Part shown: positions 55,773 to 63,925 of the stretch, piece by piece
Layout: every line of letters starts with the position of its first letter
Position numbering within the stretch: position 1 is the first letter of the stretch
Assembly (NCBI RefSeq): GCF_002285795.1
Contig: NZ_CP022961.1
Location: 3,042,001 to 3,106,000, forward strand
Origin: Plantactinospora sp. KBS50
GTDB taxonomy: Bacteria > Actinomycetota > Actinomycetes > Mycobacteriales > Micromonosporaceae
Length of the DNA stretch: 64,000 bases
Direction of reading: 5' to 3'
Position numbers and translations under genes: made by a program
Notes under the pieces: model-generated
What the model was told of the DNA's origin: nothing
Databases searched by the model: none
What the model saw: only the letters and a program-made list of their open reading frames with translations

Positions 55773-56201
55773 GTGACGAAGAAGCCGGAGTCGACCTTCG
55801 ACGCGTCGATCGAGAAGACCAACCTGCTCCTCAAGGACATCGAGGCGGCGTACGGCTGGCCCACGCAGCGGCGCAACCAGTCGTACGCGGCGCTGCGCAC
55901 CGTGCTGCACCTGCTGCGGGACCGGATGCCCATCCAGGAGAGCGCGCACTTCGCGGCCCAGTTGCCCACCCTGGTGCGCGGCATCTACTTCGAGGGCTGG
56001 GATCCCACCGTGGTGCCGGTGAAGCTGAACCGGGACGAGTTCCTGTACGAGGTGCGGCAGGGCTTCCCGTACGACATCGACGGCGGCCCGGAGGGTCTGG
56101 TCCGCACGGTGCTGGGTGCGCTGCGCCGGCACGTGCCGCAGGGCGAGTGGGACGACGTCCGCGCGACCGTGCCGAAGGATCTGGAGACCGTGCTGCCCTG
56201 A
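55773..56201 (+). CDS. DUF2267 domain protein
   Basis: This 142-residue helical protein is a stand-alone DUF2267 domain (FDASIEKTNLLLKDIEAAYG, YAALRTVLHLLRDRMPIQES, AAQLPTLVRGIYFEGWDPT, EFLYEVRQGFPYDIDGGPEG). Function of the family is unknown; members are common near stress or redox genes. GTG 55773 follows CGAGGGGGAG. It is the second DUF2267 gene in the window, the first being fused to a dehydratase-like domain. Confidence 0.88.
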   Translation: MTKKPESTFDASIEKTNLLLKDIEAAYGWPTQRRNQSYAALRTVLHLLRDRMPIQESAHFAAQLPTLVRGIYFEGWDPTVVPVKLNRDEFLYEVRQGFPYDIDGGPEGLVRTVLGALRRHVPQGEWDDVRATVPKDLETVLP

Positions 56202-56211
56202 CGGCCCCCGG

Positions 56212-56291
56212 CCGCGACGCGCACCCGGGCCGCCGCCCGCGGTCGCCGCGACGCGCACCGGGCCGTCGCCCGCGACCGCCGCGACGCGCGC
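56212..56291. repeat. 33/34-bp tandem array after a stop codon
   Basis: CCGCGACGCGCAC words recur at 56212, 56246 and 56279 within a degenerate unit of 33-34 bases, filling the gap between the convergent DUF2267 and MFS genes. Confidence 0.7.
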
Positions 56292-56330
56292 ACGGGCCGG
56301 CGCGGTGCCCGCGGGCCGGGCCGGCGCCGG

Positions 56331-57602
56331 TCAGCCGGCGCCCTGGGTCACCGGCCGGCGCAGCGCGGCCGGCGAGAGCCGCACCAGCGGCGTGAACAGG
56401 CCGCCCAACGCCACCACCAGGCAGCCGATCCCGGCCACCAGCAGCACCGACGCGCTGCCGTAGCGGGCCGTGGCGGAGGTGAGCACGGCGGCGCCCAGCG
56501 GGGCGAGCGCGTAGTGGACGGTCCAGAACGCCGAGGTGACCCGGCCCAGCAGATGCTCGGGGGTGACCTGCTGGCGCAGCGACATCGAGCAGATCCCGGC
56601 CACCCCGATGCCGAAGGTGTAGACCGCCACCAGGGCGGCCGCCGCGGCCAGCTGCCCGGCCAGGCCGACCAGCGCGATCGCCAGCCCGGCCAGCGACTGC
56701 GCGGCCACCCAGCAGACGCCGAAGCCGAACCGGCGGCGGGCCGGCGCGGCCACCAGGGCGGCCACCACGGTCCCGACGGCGGCCACCGCGATGACGGTGC
56801 CGACGATGTGGTCGGGCTGCCCGAGGTCGTGCTTGAGCCGGTAGATGAACACGTCGGTGAGACCGAGCATGAGGAACAGGGACAGCGACAGCAGCACGGT
56901 CAGGGAGCGCAGCGCCGGGTGCCGCCACAGGAAGAGCAGCCCGGCCAGCAGGTCGCGCCAGACCGCCGGCCGGGCCGCCGGCTGCCCGGCGGCATCGGCC
57001 GCGGGCCGGCGGCCGGTCAGCCGGACCAGCCCGAGGCCGGCGGCGGAGAGCGCGAAGGTGGCCGCGTCCACCCCCACCGCCACCGCCGGGCCGAACAGGC
57101 CGCAGACGATCCCCGCCAGCATCGGCCCGGCCACGCTCGCCACCGCGTACGTCGCGGACAGCCGGCCGTTGGCCTCGGTGATCGAGTCGATGTCGACCAG
57201 CTCGGCCACCGCGGTCACGTACCCGACCCGGAACACCATGCCGAGGGCGCCGCCGAGCGGAACGACGAGATAGAGCAGCCAGACCTGCGGGCCGGTGAGC
57301 CAGAGCAGCGGTACGGCGACGTAGGCCAGCGCCCGCAGCGCGTCACAGGCGATCATGAGCCGGCGCCGGTCCAGCCGGTCCACCAGGACCCCGGCGACGA
57401 CCGCGGTCAGCACGGACGCCGCCCCGGCCATCCCGGTGAGCAGCCCCATCTGCGCGACCGAGCCGGTGGCGTGCAGGACGAGCAGCGGGATGGCCACGTA
57501 CGAGAAGGAGTCGCCGGCCACGGAGAGGGTCTGAAGGAGCCAGAAGAGGAGAAAATCCCGGTTGTGCCAGAGCGACCGCGTGTTCCCCGTATTGACCCCC
57601 AT
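56331..57602 (-). CDS. MFS transporter next to the RiPP-like peptide gene
   Basis: This 423-residue protein has twelve membrane segments and the major facilitator signature between helices 2 and 3 (GVLVDRLDRRRLMIACDALR). LWHNRDFLLFWLLQTLSVAG at the N-terminus and YVAIPLLVLHATGSVAQMG resemble the MFS_3 drug/peptide exporter group. It is divergent from the peptide precursor gene and its maturation enzyme, so export of the mature product or self-protection is inferred. ATG 57602 lacks a Shine-Dalgarno sequence and has a TATCCT hexamer eight bases upstream, suggesting a leaderless mRNA. Confidence 0.87.
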   Translation of the reverse strand: MGVNTGNTRSLWHNRDFLLFWLLQTLSVAGDSFSYVAIPLLVLHATGSVAQMGLLTGMAGAASVLTAVVAGVLVDRLDRRRLMIACDALRALAYVAVPLLWLTGPQVWLLYLVVPLGGALGMVFRVGYVTAVAELVDIDSITEANGRLSATYAVASVAGPMLAGIVCGLFGPAVAVGVDAATFALSAAGLGLVRLTGRRPAADAAGQPAARPAVWRDLLAGLLFLWRHPALRSLTVLLSLSLFLMLGLTDVFIYRLKHDLGQPDHIVGTVIAVAAVGTVVAALVAAPARRRFGFGVCWVAAQSLAGLAIALVGLAGQLAAAAALVAVYTFGIGVAGICSMSLRQQVTPEHLLGRVTSAFWTVHYALAPLGAAVLTSATARYGSASVLLVAGIGCLVVALGGLFTPLVRLSPAALRRPVTQGAG

Positions 57603-57917
57603 GCCCGTTGAGGATAGCGAGACGGACTCGCAACGGGCAGCCCTCGGTTGCCCACGTTACGTGTCCGCCCGGCACCGGTCCCATCGATGGTGGTGATGGT
57701 GGCGCGGTGCTCGCCCGGGGGAGCCGCAAACGCGGGTCCGCCGCATGGTTAGACATGATCGACCGGGGTACCAGCGCAGGCAGGCCGGCCCCGCGTCCGC
57801 GGGACCGGCAGGACCGGCCGCCATCGCGAACCGATGGCGCGAACATGCGTACGGTCCGCCGCCTGGCGGTGGTCCGCCCGCAGCGCTGCCCTGCGGCGCG
57901 ACACGAAGGAGACGCCG
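57603..57917. other. Divergent regulatory region of the RiPP-like locus
   Basis: This 315-base gap holds the MFS promoter at its left end and the ribosome site AAGGAG of the precursor gene at its right end. Around 57745-57760 is a locally AT-richer stretch (ATGGTTAGACATGATC) where the precursor promoter might lie. Open frames here have poor codon bias and I do not call a gene. Confidence 0.5.
57611..57616 (-). promoter_or_regulatory. -10 element for the MFS gene
   Basis: On the minus strand TATCCT lies eight bases upstream of ATG 57602, consistent with a leaderless transcript. No -35 element is clear. Confidence 0.4.
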
Positions 57918-58160
57918 ATGCGACTGAATGATGAGGATATCCGCGGCACCACCGGCGCCGGCGCCGAGGGTCCGGCCGACGGCGGGGCGACGCCGGGTCA
58001 GCACGACGGTGGTGCCGACGGCAGCGCCGAGGGTCCGGCCGACGGTGGCGCGACGCCGGGTCAGCACGACGGTGGTGCCGACGGCAGCGCCGAGGGTCCG
58101 GCCGACGGCGGCGCGACCCCCGGTCAGCAGGACGGCGGCGCCGACGGCGCGGCCCGGTGA
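57918..58160 (+). CDS. Putative RiPP precursor peptide with three tandem core units
   Basis: This 80-residue peptide has a short acidic leader (MRLNDEDIRGTTGAGA, 1-16) and three 21-residue units (17-37, 38-58, 59-79) plus a final Arg. Each unit reads EGP then ADGGATPGQHDGGADGSA; the third has Gln for His and Ala for Ser. Units 1 and 2 differ only by synonymous changes. It has no Cys, no aromatic residue and no membrane segment. ATG 57918 has an ideal AAGGAG site. Its stop overlaps the GTG of the JmjC oxygenase (GTGA), so both are made together. The repeats are the likely modification sites, by analogy with multi-core RiPPs; the modification itself is unknown. A structural repeat protein is the alternative. 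Confidence 0.75.
   Translation: MRLNDEDIRGTTGAGAEGPADGGATPGQHDGGADGSAEGPADGGATPGQHDGGADGSAEGPADGGATPGQQDGGADGAAR
57966..58157 (+). repeat. 63-bp coding tandem repeats, three copies
   Basis: Copies begin at 57966, 58029 and 58092. The first two differ at two synonymous positions; the third has more changes, two of them altering the peptide (His to Gln, Ser to Ala). The frame is preserved in all. Confidence 0.92.
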
Positions 58161-59449
58161 CGATCGGGCTTCCGGCCCGGTTGACCGAGACGCCGGGCGG
58201 CGACGGCCGCCCGGCGTTCGGCGATCCCACCAGCACGGCGGCGCTGACCCGGTGCGTGGCGATGGATCCGGCCGCGTTCGCGGCCGGACACTGGGGCCGC
58301 ACGCCGCTGCTGTCCCGGGCCGCCGAACTGGACAACCCGGCCGGCTTCACCGACCTGCTCTCCCCGGCCGACGCCGACGAACTGCTCAGCCGCCGCGGAC
58401 TGCGTACCCCGTTCCTGCGGGTGGCCAAGGACGGTGACCTGCTCCCGGCCGCGCGCTACACCGGCGGCGGCGGCTCCGGTGCCGAGATCACCGACCAGGT
58501 CCTCGACGAGCGGGTACTGCGGTTGTACGCCGAGGGCGCCACCCTGGTCCTGCAGGGGCTGCACCGCATCTGGCCGCCGCTTGTCGACTTCACCCGGGAA
58601 CTCGGGCTGGCGCTCGGCCAGCCGCTCCAGGTCAACGCCTACCTCACCCCCGCCGGCAGCCAGGGCTTCGCCACCCACTACGACACGCACGACGTGTTCG
58701 TCCTCCAGGTCGACGGGCACAAGCACTGGCGGATCCACCCGCCGGTGCTGCCCGACCCGCTGGAGCGACAGCCCTGGGGCGGGCACGCGGACGAGGTGTC
58801 CGCGGTGGCCAGCGGGCCGCCGGCGCTGGACGTGGTGCTCGCGCCGGGCGACGCGCTGTACCTGCCGCGCGGATGGCTGCACAGCGCGCAGGCCCAGGAG
58901 GCCGGTTCGCTGCACCTGACCGTGGGCATCCGGGCGCTCACCCGGTACGCCCTGGTGGAGGAGCTGCTGGCGCTGGCCGGCGAGGACCGCCGGCTGCGCG
59001 CCACGCTGCCGTTCGGGCTCGACGTCGCCGACCCCGAGCAGGTCGAGCCGGAACTCACCGAGACCGTGGCGGCGCTGCGGGACTGGCTGCTGCACGCCGA
59101 TCCGGAGTCGGTGGCCGACCGGCTGCGCGAGCGGTCCTGGCCGGCCGGGCGCCCGGCGCCGATCCGGCCGATGGCTCAGGCGGCGGTCGCCGCCGCGGTC
59201 GCCGCGGACAGCCGGGTCGCGGTCCGCCGCGGCCTGCCCTGGCGGCTGGTGCCCGGCGCGCCGGGCCGGATCGTGCTGCGGCTGTTCGACCGGACCCTCG
59301 ACCTGCCCGAGGGGTGTGCCGACGCGCTCCGGACGGTGCTGTCCGGCACCGCGGTCCGGGTCGGCGACCTGCCGGGACTGGACGGGGACGCCGACCGGCT
59401 GGTGCTGGTCCGGCGGTTGCTCCGGGAGGCCGTGCTGGTGCCGGCCTGA
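58157..59449 (+). CDS. JmjC/cupin-4 2-oxoglutarate oxygenase, probable peptide hydroxylase
   Basis: This 430-residue protein is a ROX/YcfD-like JmjC cupin oxygenase. FATHYDTHDVFVLQVDGHKH supplies the HxD of the Fe(II) site (His174, Asp176) and LYLPRGWLHSAQAQEAGS the distal His242. LVLQGLHRIWPPL precedes the barrel, and a C-terminal helical and winged-helix-like region follows (about 260-430). Known relatives hydroxylate ribosomal proteins, but this gene is coupled by GTGA to a small repetitive peptide gene and not to ribosomal genes, so the peptide is the most likely substrate. His, Asp, Gln or Pro residues in the core units are candidate targets (inference). Confidence 0.85.
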   Translation: MTIGLPARLTETPGGDGRPAFGDPTSTAALTRCVAMDPAAFAAGHWGRTPLLSRAAELDNPAGFTDLLSPADADELLSRRGLRTPFLRVAKDGDLLPAARYTGGGGSGAEITDQVLDERVLRLYAEGATLVLQGLHRIWPPLVDFTRELGLALGQPLQVNAYLTPAGSQGFATHYDTHDVFVLQVDGHKHWRIHPPVLPDPLERQPWGGHADEVSAVASGPPALDVVLAPGDALYLPRGWLHSAQAQEAGSLHLTVGIRALTRYALVEELLALAGEDRRLRATLPFGLDVADPEQVEPELTETVAALRDWLLHADPESVADRLRERSWPAGRPAPIRPMAQAAVAAAVAADSRVAVRRGLPWRLVPGAPGRIVLRLFDRTLDLPEGCADALRTVLSGTAVRVGDLPGLDGDADRLVLVRRLLREAVLVPA

Positions 59450-59507
59450 CCGGCCCGCCGTGCCGAGACGCACCGGCCCGCCGTGTGGACGGCCCCGGCC
59501 CGCCGTG
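59450..59507. repeat. 22/23-bp degenerate tandem repeat after a stop codon
   Basis: CCGGCCCGCCGTG occurs at 59450, 59473 and 59495 in the gap between the oxygenase gene and a convergent gene. Confidence 0.75.
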
Positions 59508-59567
59508 CCGGCCCGGCGCCGTCGCGGCGGGCGGTGCCGTCGGCGGCGCGGGTTCGGCCGCGCGGGC

Positions 59568-60290
59568 TCAGCGGAGCAGCGTGACAAGCGTCCCGGTGGT
59601 CAGCAGGCCGGCGACCACCACCACGATGATCGGTCGCGGGCCGAGGACGGCGTGCCGGCGGTCTGCCAGCCGGCGTGCCGGCACCAGCCCGACCACGGGT
59701 CCCAGCAGGGTCACCAGCAGTCCCACCACCGGCAGCCCGACCCGCAGGTCGCCGCCGTACCGCTCGCCCGCCACCCGGGCGAGCGCGCCCAGGCCGGCGG
59801 CCAGCACCGCCCCCAACACCCCGAAGATCACCAGCAGCGGGTTGACCGAGGTGGGCAGCTCGACCGGCCGGGCGGCCCGGTCGATCAGGGTGCGCGCGGC
59901 GTCCAGCGGCACCGCCGGGTCCTCCGGCCCGCCCGGTTCGGGCGTCGGCGGTGCGCCCAGCCGCCCGGCCGGCAGGCTCAGCCGGGCCGGCAGGACCTGC
60001 CAGAGCGTGCGTACCTCGGTGTCCACCCGGTCGGCCCGCTCGCGGCAGGCGGCGACCCGGGCCTGCGCCCGGAGGACCGTCTCCTCGGCGCTGGTCACCG
60101 CCCGGTCGGCGGCCTCCCGCTGCCCGGCGTACCAGGTCTGCGCCTCGGCCCGCTGCGCGGCCACCCGGGCGGACAGCGCGGCGAGCTGACCGAGCAGGTC
60201 CAGGTAGCCGCCGCGCTCGGGCGGGGGTGCCGTTCTCGGGTCGGCCCCGGTGCTCGGGCCGCCCGTGCGCCGCTCGTCGTCCACCGTCAC
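59568..60290 (-). CDS. Coiled-coil membrane protein linked to the FtsK-like ATPase
   Basis: This 240-residue protein has a helical coiled coil (YLDLLGQLAALSARVAAQRA, AVTSAEETVLRAQARVAACR) followed by a Pro-rich linker and three or four membrane segments (LLVIFGVLGAVLAAGLGAL, VGLPVVGLLVTLLGPVVGLV, PIIVVVVAGLLTTGTLVTLL). Its GTG start overlaps the stop of the FtsK-like gene (GTGA). It is the only protein of the cluster with membrane segments and could anchor the ATPase. The family is not recognised. Confidence 0.72.
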   Translation of the reverse strand: MTVDDERRTGGPSTGADPRTAPPPERGGYLDLLGQLAALSARVAAQRAEAQTWYAGQREAADRAVTSAEETVLRAQARVAACRERADRVDTEVRTLWQVLPARLSLPAGRLGAPPTPEPGGPEDPAVPLDAARTLIDRAARPVELPTSVNPLLVIFGVLGAVLAAGLGALARVAGERYGGDLRVGLPVVGLLVTLLGPVVGLVPARRLADRRHAVLGPRPIIVVVVAGLLTTGTLVTLLR

Positions 60291-63031
60291 GCTTCCAGCC
60301 GGTACGGAATGATCACCTGGCCGGTGCGGTGCACCGACCGGTCGAAGAACAGTCCCCGCCAGGGCCGCGGATACCAGTCCGGGCCGCCGGTGCCGGGGTA
60401 GAGCGAGGAGCTGAGTTCGCCGCCCTGCACGTCCAGCGCCACCCAGGCGCCGATCTGGTCGGTACGCGCGGCCGGTCCGCCCAGGTCGGCCCGCATCCGG
60501 GCCACCCCGCGCCACCAGGCCAGCACGTGCGTACGGCGTTCCGGCCCGTCGTGCAGGACCCGGCGCAGGTGCTCCAGGCCGGTCCGCCCGTCGATCCGCT
60601 CACCCAGCGGCCCGGCGGCGGCGTCCACCGCGTACAGCAGCAGGTAGTGCGGCTGGCCGGCGGACCCGGACAGCCCGGCGGAGGTCTCGGCGACCAGCTC
60701 CGGTACGGACTCCTCGTCGTACCAGGAGGCGTCGGCGCCCAGCGTGGCGAACAGCGCGCGGGCCGCCGGGTCGGCGTCGGGGTCCAGGCAGGCCACCGAG
60801 AACCGGGCGCGGCCCGGACCGTGCTGGCGGTGCAGCGACCGGCCGGCCGCGTCCAGCACGGCGCACGCCTCGTCCACGCCGGTGCCCAGCACCGCGAGGT
60901 TGCGCCCGGGCGCCCGGGGCAGCCGCAGCGCCGCCGACCGCCCGGCCACGTCGATGATCTCGCCGAGCAGGGCGACCGGGACCCGGCCGCCACGCGGCGC
61001 CGCCGGCCCGGTCGGCCCGGTCGGCGCGTCCGGCCCGGCCGGTGCGTCCGGCGCGAGGGCCCGGAAGTCCGGCGCGTCGGCCAGCCGCGGAACGGCGTCG
61101 CCGTCGAACAGCCGGGCCGGCGCCGCGTCCGCCGGCCGCATCCGCCACAGCCGGTGCTGCAACTCGCTCCAGGTGCCCCAGTCGCCGGCCGCCGGGATCC
61201 GGGCGATCTGGTTGCCCTCCACCATCCCGGACTCGGCGTTCACGACCGCGTGGTGCCGGGGCAGCGACTGCGCGGCGTCGTTGCGTTCGTCCAGGATGCG
61301 CAGCGCCTTGGGCATGGCGATGCGCAGCGTGAACTGGGCCACCAGCGCGGGCCGGCCCCACAGCGCCTCGATGCCGCGCACGTCCTGGGAGGCCAGCACC
61401 AGGTGGATGCCCTGCGACCGGCCCCGCCGGGCCAGGTCCTCCAGCAGGTCGGCGGCCTCCCGGGCCAGCACGTCCCGCCCGGCCAGCAGCATCTGGAACT
61501 CGTCCACCACCGCCACGATCCGCGGCCAGCGCCCGTCCGGGTCCACCGCCCGCAGCTCGGCCAGCTTGGTCACCTCGTGCTTCTTGGCGGCGTCCGCGCG
61601 GCGGCGCAGTTCCTCGGTGAGGAACCGCAGCAGCGCCAGGCCGAACTCCCGGTCGGTGTTGACGTTGATCCCGACCAGCCGCAGGTGCGGCAGCCAGCTC
61701 GGGTCGCGGCGACCCTGGGCGAACCGCGCGAAGGACACCCCCTCCTTGAAGTCGAGCAGGTAGAACTCCAGCTCGGCGGGGGAGTACCGGGCCGCCAGCG
61801 AGCCGATCCAGGCGAAGATGAGGTTGGTCTTGCCGGTGCCGGACGGCCCGCCGATCAGGGCGTGCGGCGGGTAGTCGCCGAGGGTGAGGGTGACCGGCCT
61901 GCCCTGCGGACCCTCGCCGATCGGCGCGGAGAGGCCGGCCGCGGAGTTCTCCCGCCACATCCGCTCCGGCGGCGGCAGCAGGTCGCCGAACGGGGTGGGC
62001 GCCGGACCGGCGCTGACCCGCTCGGCCACCCGCCGGCAGGTGGCGGTGAGCAGTTCCGGCGGCGGCGCCGGGTCGAGCGTCACCGGCAGCGCCGGTACGC
62101 CGGCCAGCCAGGCCCGCCCGTCGGCCAGCCGGATCCGGGTGACCGCAGGGGAGTCCGGCAGCTCGATGTCGCGGACCACCAGGTGCACCCCGCAGGAGGC
62201 GCCGGTACGGGCGATCCGGTCCAACTGGGCGCGCTCGTGCCGGCCGGGTTCGTCCCCGCCGAGCAGCACCGCCACCCGCCACGGCTCGGGCGTGCGGCCG
62301 GTGGCGGCGGCCAGGTCCCGGACCGAGGCGTACTCGCCGGCCAGCACCTTCTCGTTGATCCGCCGGATGTGGTCGACCATGTCGTCCAGCAACCGGCCGA
62401 GGCCGCCGGGGCCGACGAAGGTGAGCAGCCCGGCGGTGGCCAGCGGGGCGAAGCCGGCCAGCCCGCCGCCGAGGTGCTCCGGGTCGTACCCGGTGAGCCG
62501 GACGGCGCCGGGCGCGGCCAGGCCGATCGCCCGCAGCAGCACGGCGGAGACCACCGCGTCCCCGGTGGCCGGGTCGTCGCCGGTGAGCTGGACGTGCCCG
62601 GCGTCCAGCAGCGGGACCAGCGCCGGGACGGTGCGGCGGGCCGGGTCGTCCGGGTCGTCCGGGGCGCCGAGGTCGATCAGGCCGATCCGCAGCGGTCCGG
62701 GCCGTTCGCCGCGGCCCAGCGGGGTGGGTCGCCAGCCGGGCCAGGCGGCGCCGGCGGCCCCGGGCGCGGCGGTGCTGGCCGCCGCGGCGACCCGGTCGGC
62801 CAGCGCGGCCAGCCGGGTGGCGTACCGGCGGTCCAGTTCGGCGAGCCGCTCGTCGCGCTGCGCCGCGGCCTGGGCCGGGATCCGCTCGGCGGCCTGCCGG
62901 GTGCGTGCCAGCCGGTCCTGGCTGGCGGTCAGCTCCGCCTGGGCGTCGGCGAGGTCCGCGCGGGCCGCGCCGAGCGCGTGCGCCAGCAGCCCGCGGACCC
63001 GGTCGGTGAGCTGGGTCCGCACGTCAGCCAT
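60287..63031 (-). CDS. FtsK/EccC-like ATPase with one intact and two degenerate modules
   Basis: This 914-residue protein has an N-terminal coiled coil (1-85) and no membrane segment. The middle module (about 375-600) has Walker A ALIGGPSGTGKTN (Lys401, Thr402), FYLLDFKEGVSFARFA, Walker B RIVAVVDEFQMLL (Asp510, Glu511) and LVLASQDVRGIE. A region at 145-300 (VQLTGDDPATGDAVVSAVLL) and one at 685-850 (NLAVLGTGVDEACAVLDAAG) look like FtsK-fold modules with a lost P-loop. A three-module layout resembles EccC of type VII secretion. Genes on both sides overlap it, so it belongs to one operon. The substrate, DNA or protein, is unknown. Confidence 0.85.
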   Translation of the reverse strand: MADVRTQLTDRVRGLLAHALGAARADLADAQAELTASQDRLARTRQAAERIPAQAAAQRDERLAELDRRYATRLAALADRVAAAASTAAPGAAGAAWPGWRPTPLGRGERPGPLRIGLIDLGAPDDPDDPARRTVPALVPLLDAGHVQLTGDDPATGDAVVSAVLLRAIGLAAPGAVRLTGYDPEHLGGGLAGFAPLATAGLLTFVGPGGLGRLLDDMVDHIRRINEKVLAGEYASVRDLAAATGRTPEPWRVAVLLGGDEPGRHERAQLDRIARTGASCGVHLVVRDIELPDSPAVTRIRLADGRAWLAGVPALPVTLDPAPPPELLTATCRRVAERVSAGPAPTPFGDLLPPPERMWRENSAAGLSAPIGEGPQGRPVTLTLGDYPPHALIGGPSGTGKTNLIFAWIGSLAARYSPAELEFYLLDFKEGVSFARFAQGRRDPSWLPHLRLVGINVNTDREFGLALLRFLTEELRRRADAAKKHEVTKLAELRAVDPDGRWPRIVAVVDEFQMLLAGRDVLAREAADLLEDLARRGRSQGIHLVLASQDVRGIEALWGRPALVAQFTLRIAMPKALRILDERNDAAQSLPRHHAVVNAESGMVEGNQIARIPAAGDWGTWSELQHRLWRMRPADAAPARLFDGDAVPRLADAPDFRALAPDAPAGPDAPTGPTGPAAPRGGRVPVALLGEIIDVAGRSAALRLPRAPGRNLAVLGTGVDEACAVLDAAGRSLHRQHGPGRARFSVACLDPDADPAARALFATLGADASWYDEESVPELVAETSAGLSGSAGQPHYLLLYAVDAAAGPLGERIDGRTGLEHLRRVLHDGPERRTHVLAWWRGVARMRADLGGPAARTDQIGAWVALDVQGGELSSSLYPGTGGPDWYPRPWRGLFFDRSVHRTGQVIIPYRLEA

Positions 63032-63920
63032 GGGTCTCCCGGGTGGATCCGACCGCCGGCCGCTCGTCCCGGCCGACCCGGTGCATCAGCAGCCCGGCCA
63101 GGACGCCGGCGGCGACCGCCGGATCCGCCGGGTTGGCCTGCTCGTCGGCCCGCCGGGGTGGCGGTGGCATCCGGCAGACCCGGCTCAGCAGCGTGTCCAG
63201 CACGGCCGGGGGCAGCCCGGGCAGCAGCCGGGTCACGCCGCCGTCGAGTTCTCGGCGCAGCCGCGGCAGGTCCTCGGCCCGGGGCGGGTGGCCGAGCAGG
63301 TCGGTGGCGAGGCCGCGCAGCAGCGGGGGTGCCACGGTGGCCAGCCCGAGGCCGACGTCCGCCTCGACCTGGCCGAGTTCCCGGCGCAGCCCGGCCCGGT
63401 CGCCGGCGCGTACCCCGGCGGTGACCCGGCGCAGCAGCTCGGCGGGGTCGGTGATCCGGCGGGTCGGCTCGGCCGCCGGCGGGTCGCCGGGCCGGGGCGC
63501 CTCGCCGCCGGTCAGTTCCGCGACCCGGGCCGGCCACCAGCGCCGCAGGCCGGTGTCGGCGGGTGCGCCGCGGCCGGCCCCCTCCGGCGCCGTCTCCTCC
63601 TGTGGCCGGCGCGTCCGGTCGCGCCGGTCCGCTCCGGGCTCCGGCGCCGGCCCGGACCCGCCGTCGCGGGCCAGCCCGATGGCCGCGAGGTAGGAGGCGA
63701 GCTGTTCCTCGGCGACCAGCAGCGCCCCCTTGGCCGCCTCCAGGTGCTCGGTGGAGGCTGTCAGCTCCGGTACGCCCATCGGGTTCTGCGATTCCTGGCG
63801 GACCCAGCGCAGCCGCTCGGCCGCCTTGTTGAGCCGTTCGAGTGCCTGCGTGAGCAGGGCCACCGGTAGTTCGTCGACGGTCGCCCGGACCCGGGCGCCG
63901 AGATCCTCCACGATGGACAT
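63024..63920 (-). CDS. Helical hypothetical protein of the FtsK-like cluster
   Basis: This 298-residue protein has an N-terminal helical, coiled-coil region (LTQALERLNKAAERLRWVRQ, EHLEAAKGALLVAEEQLASY), a charged low-complexity linker (about 95-125), and a C-terminal helical region (LLRRVTAGVRAGDRAGLRRE, VAPPLLRGLATDLLG). No catalytic motif or membrane segment is seen. It overlaps the FtsK-like gene by eight bases and starts five bases after the preceding gene, so it is part of the operon. It may be a partner or adaptor. Confidence 0.7.
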   Translation of the reverse strand: MSIVEDLGARVRATVDELPVALLTQALERLNKAAERLRWVRQESQNPMGVPELTASTEHLEAAKGALLVAEEQLASYLAAIGLARDGGSGPAPEPGADRRDRTRRPQEETAPEGAGRGAPADTGLRRWWPARVAELTGGEAPRPGDPPAAEPTRRITDPAELLRRVTAGVRAGDRAGLRRELGQVEADVGLGLATVAPPLLRGLATDLLGHPPRAEDLPRLRRELDGGVTRLLPGLPPAVLDTLLSRVCRMPPPPRRADEQANPADPAVAAGVLAGLLMHRVGRDERPAVGSTRETHG

Positions 63921-63925
63921 CGGCG

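Noticed and set aside
57966-58157. Could the three 63-bp repeats be a CRISPR or mobile repeat array?
   Set aside because: The copies are contiguous with no spacers, keep the reading frame, vary synonymously, and follow an ideal ribosome site.
59951-63424. 1157-codon plus-strand frame opposite the FtsK-like gene
   Set aside because: Low-complexity shadow with no domain; the minus-strand frame has Walker motifs and coupling overlaps.
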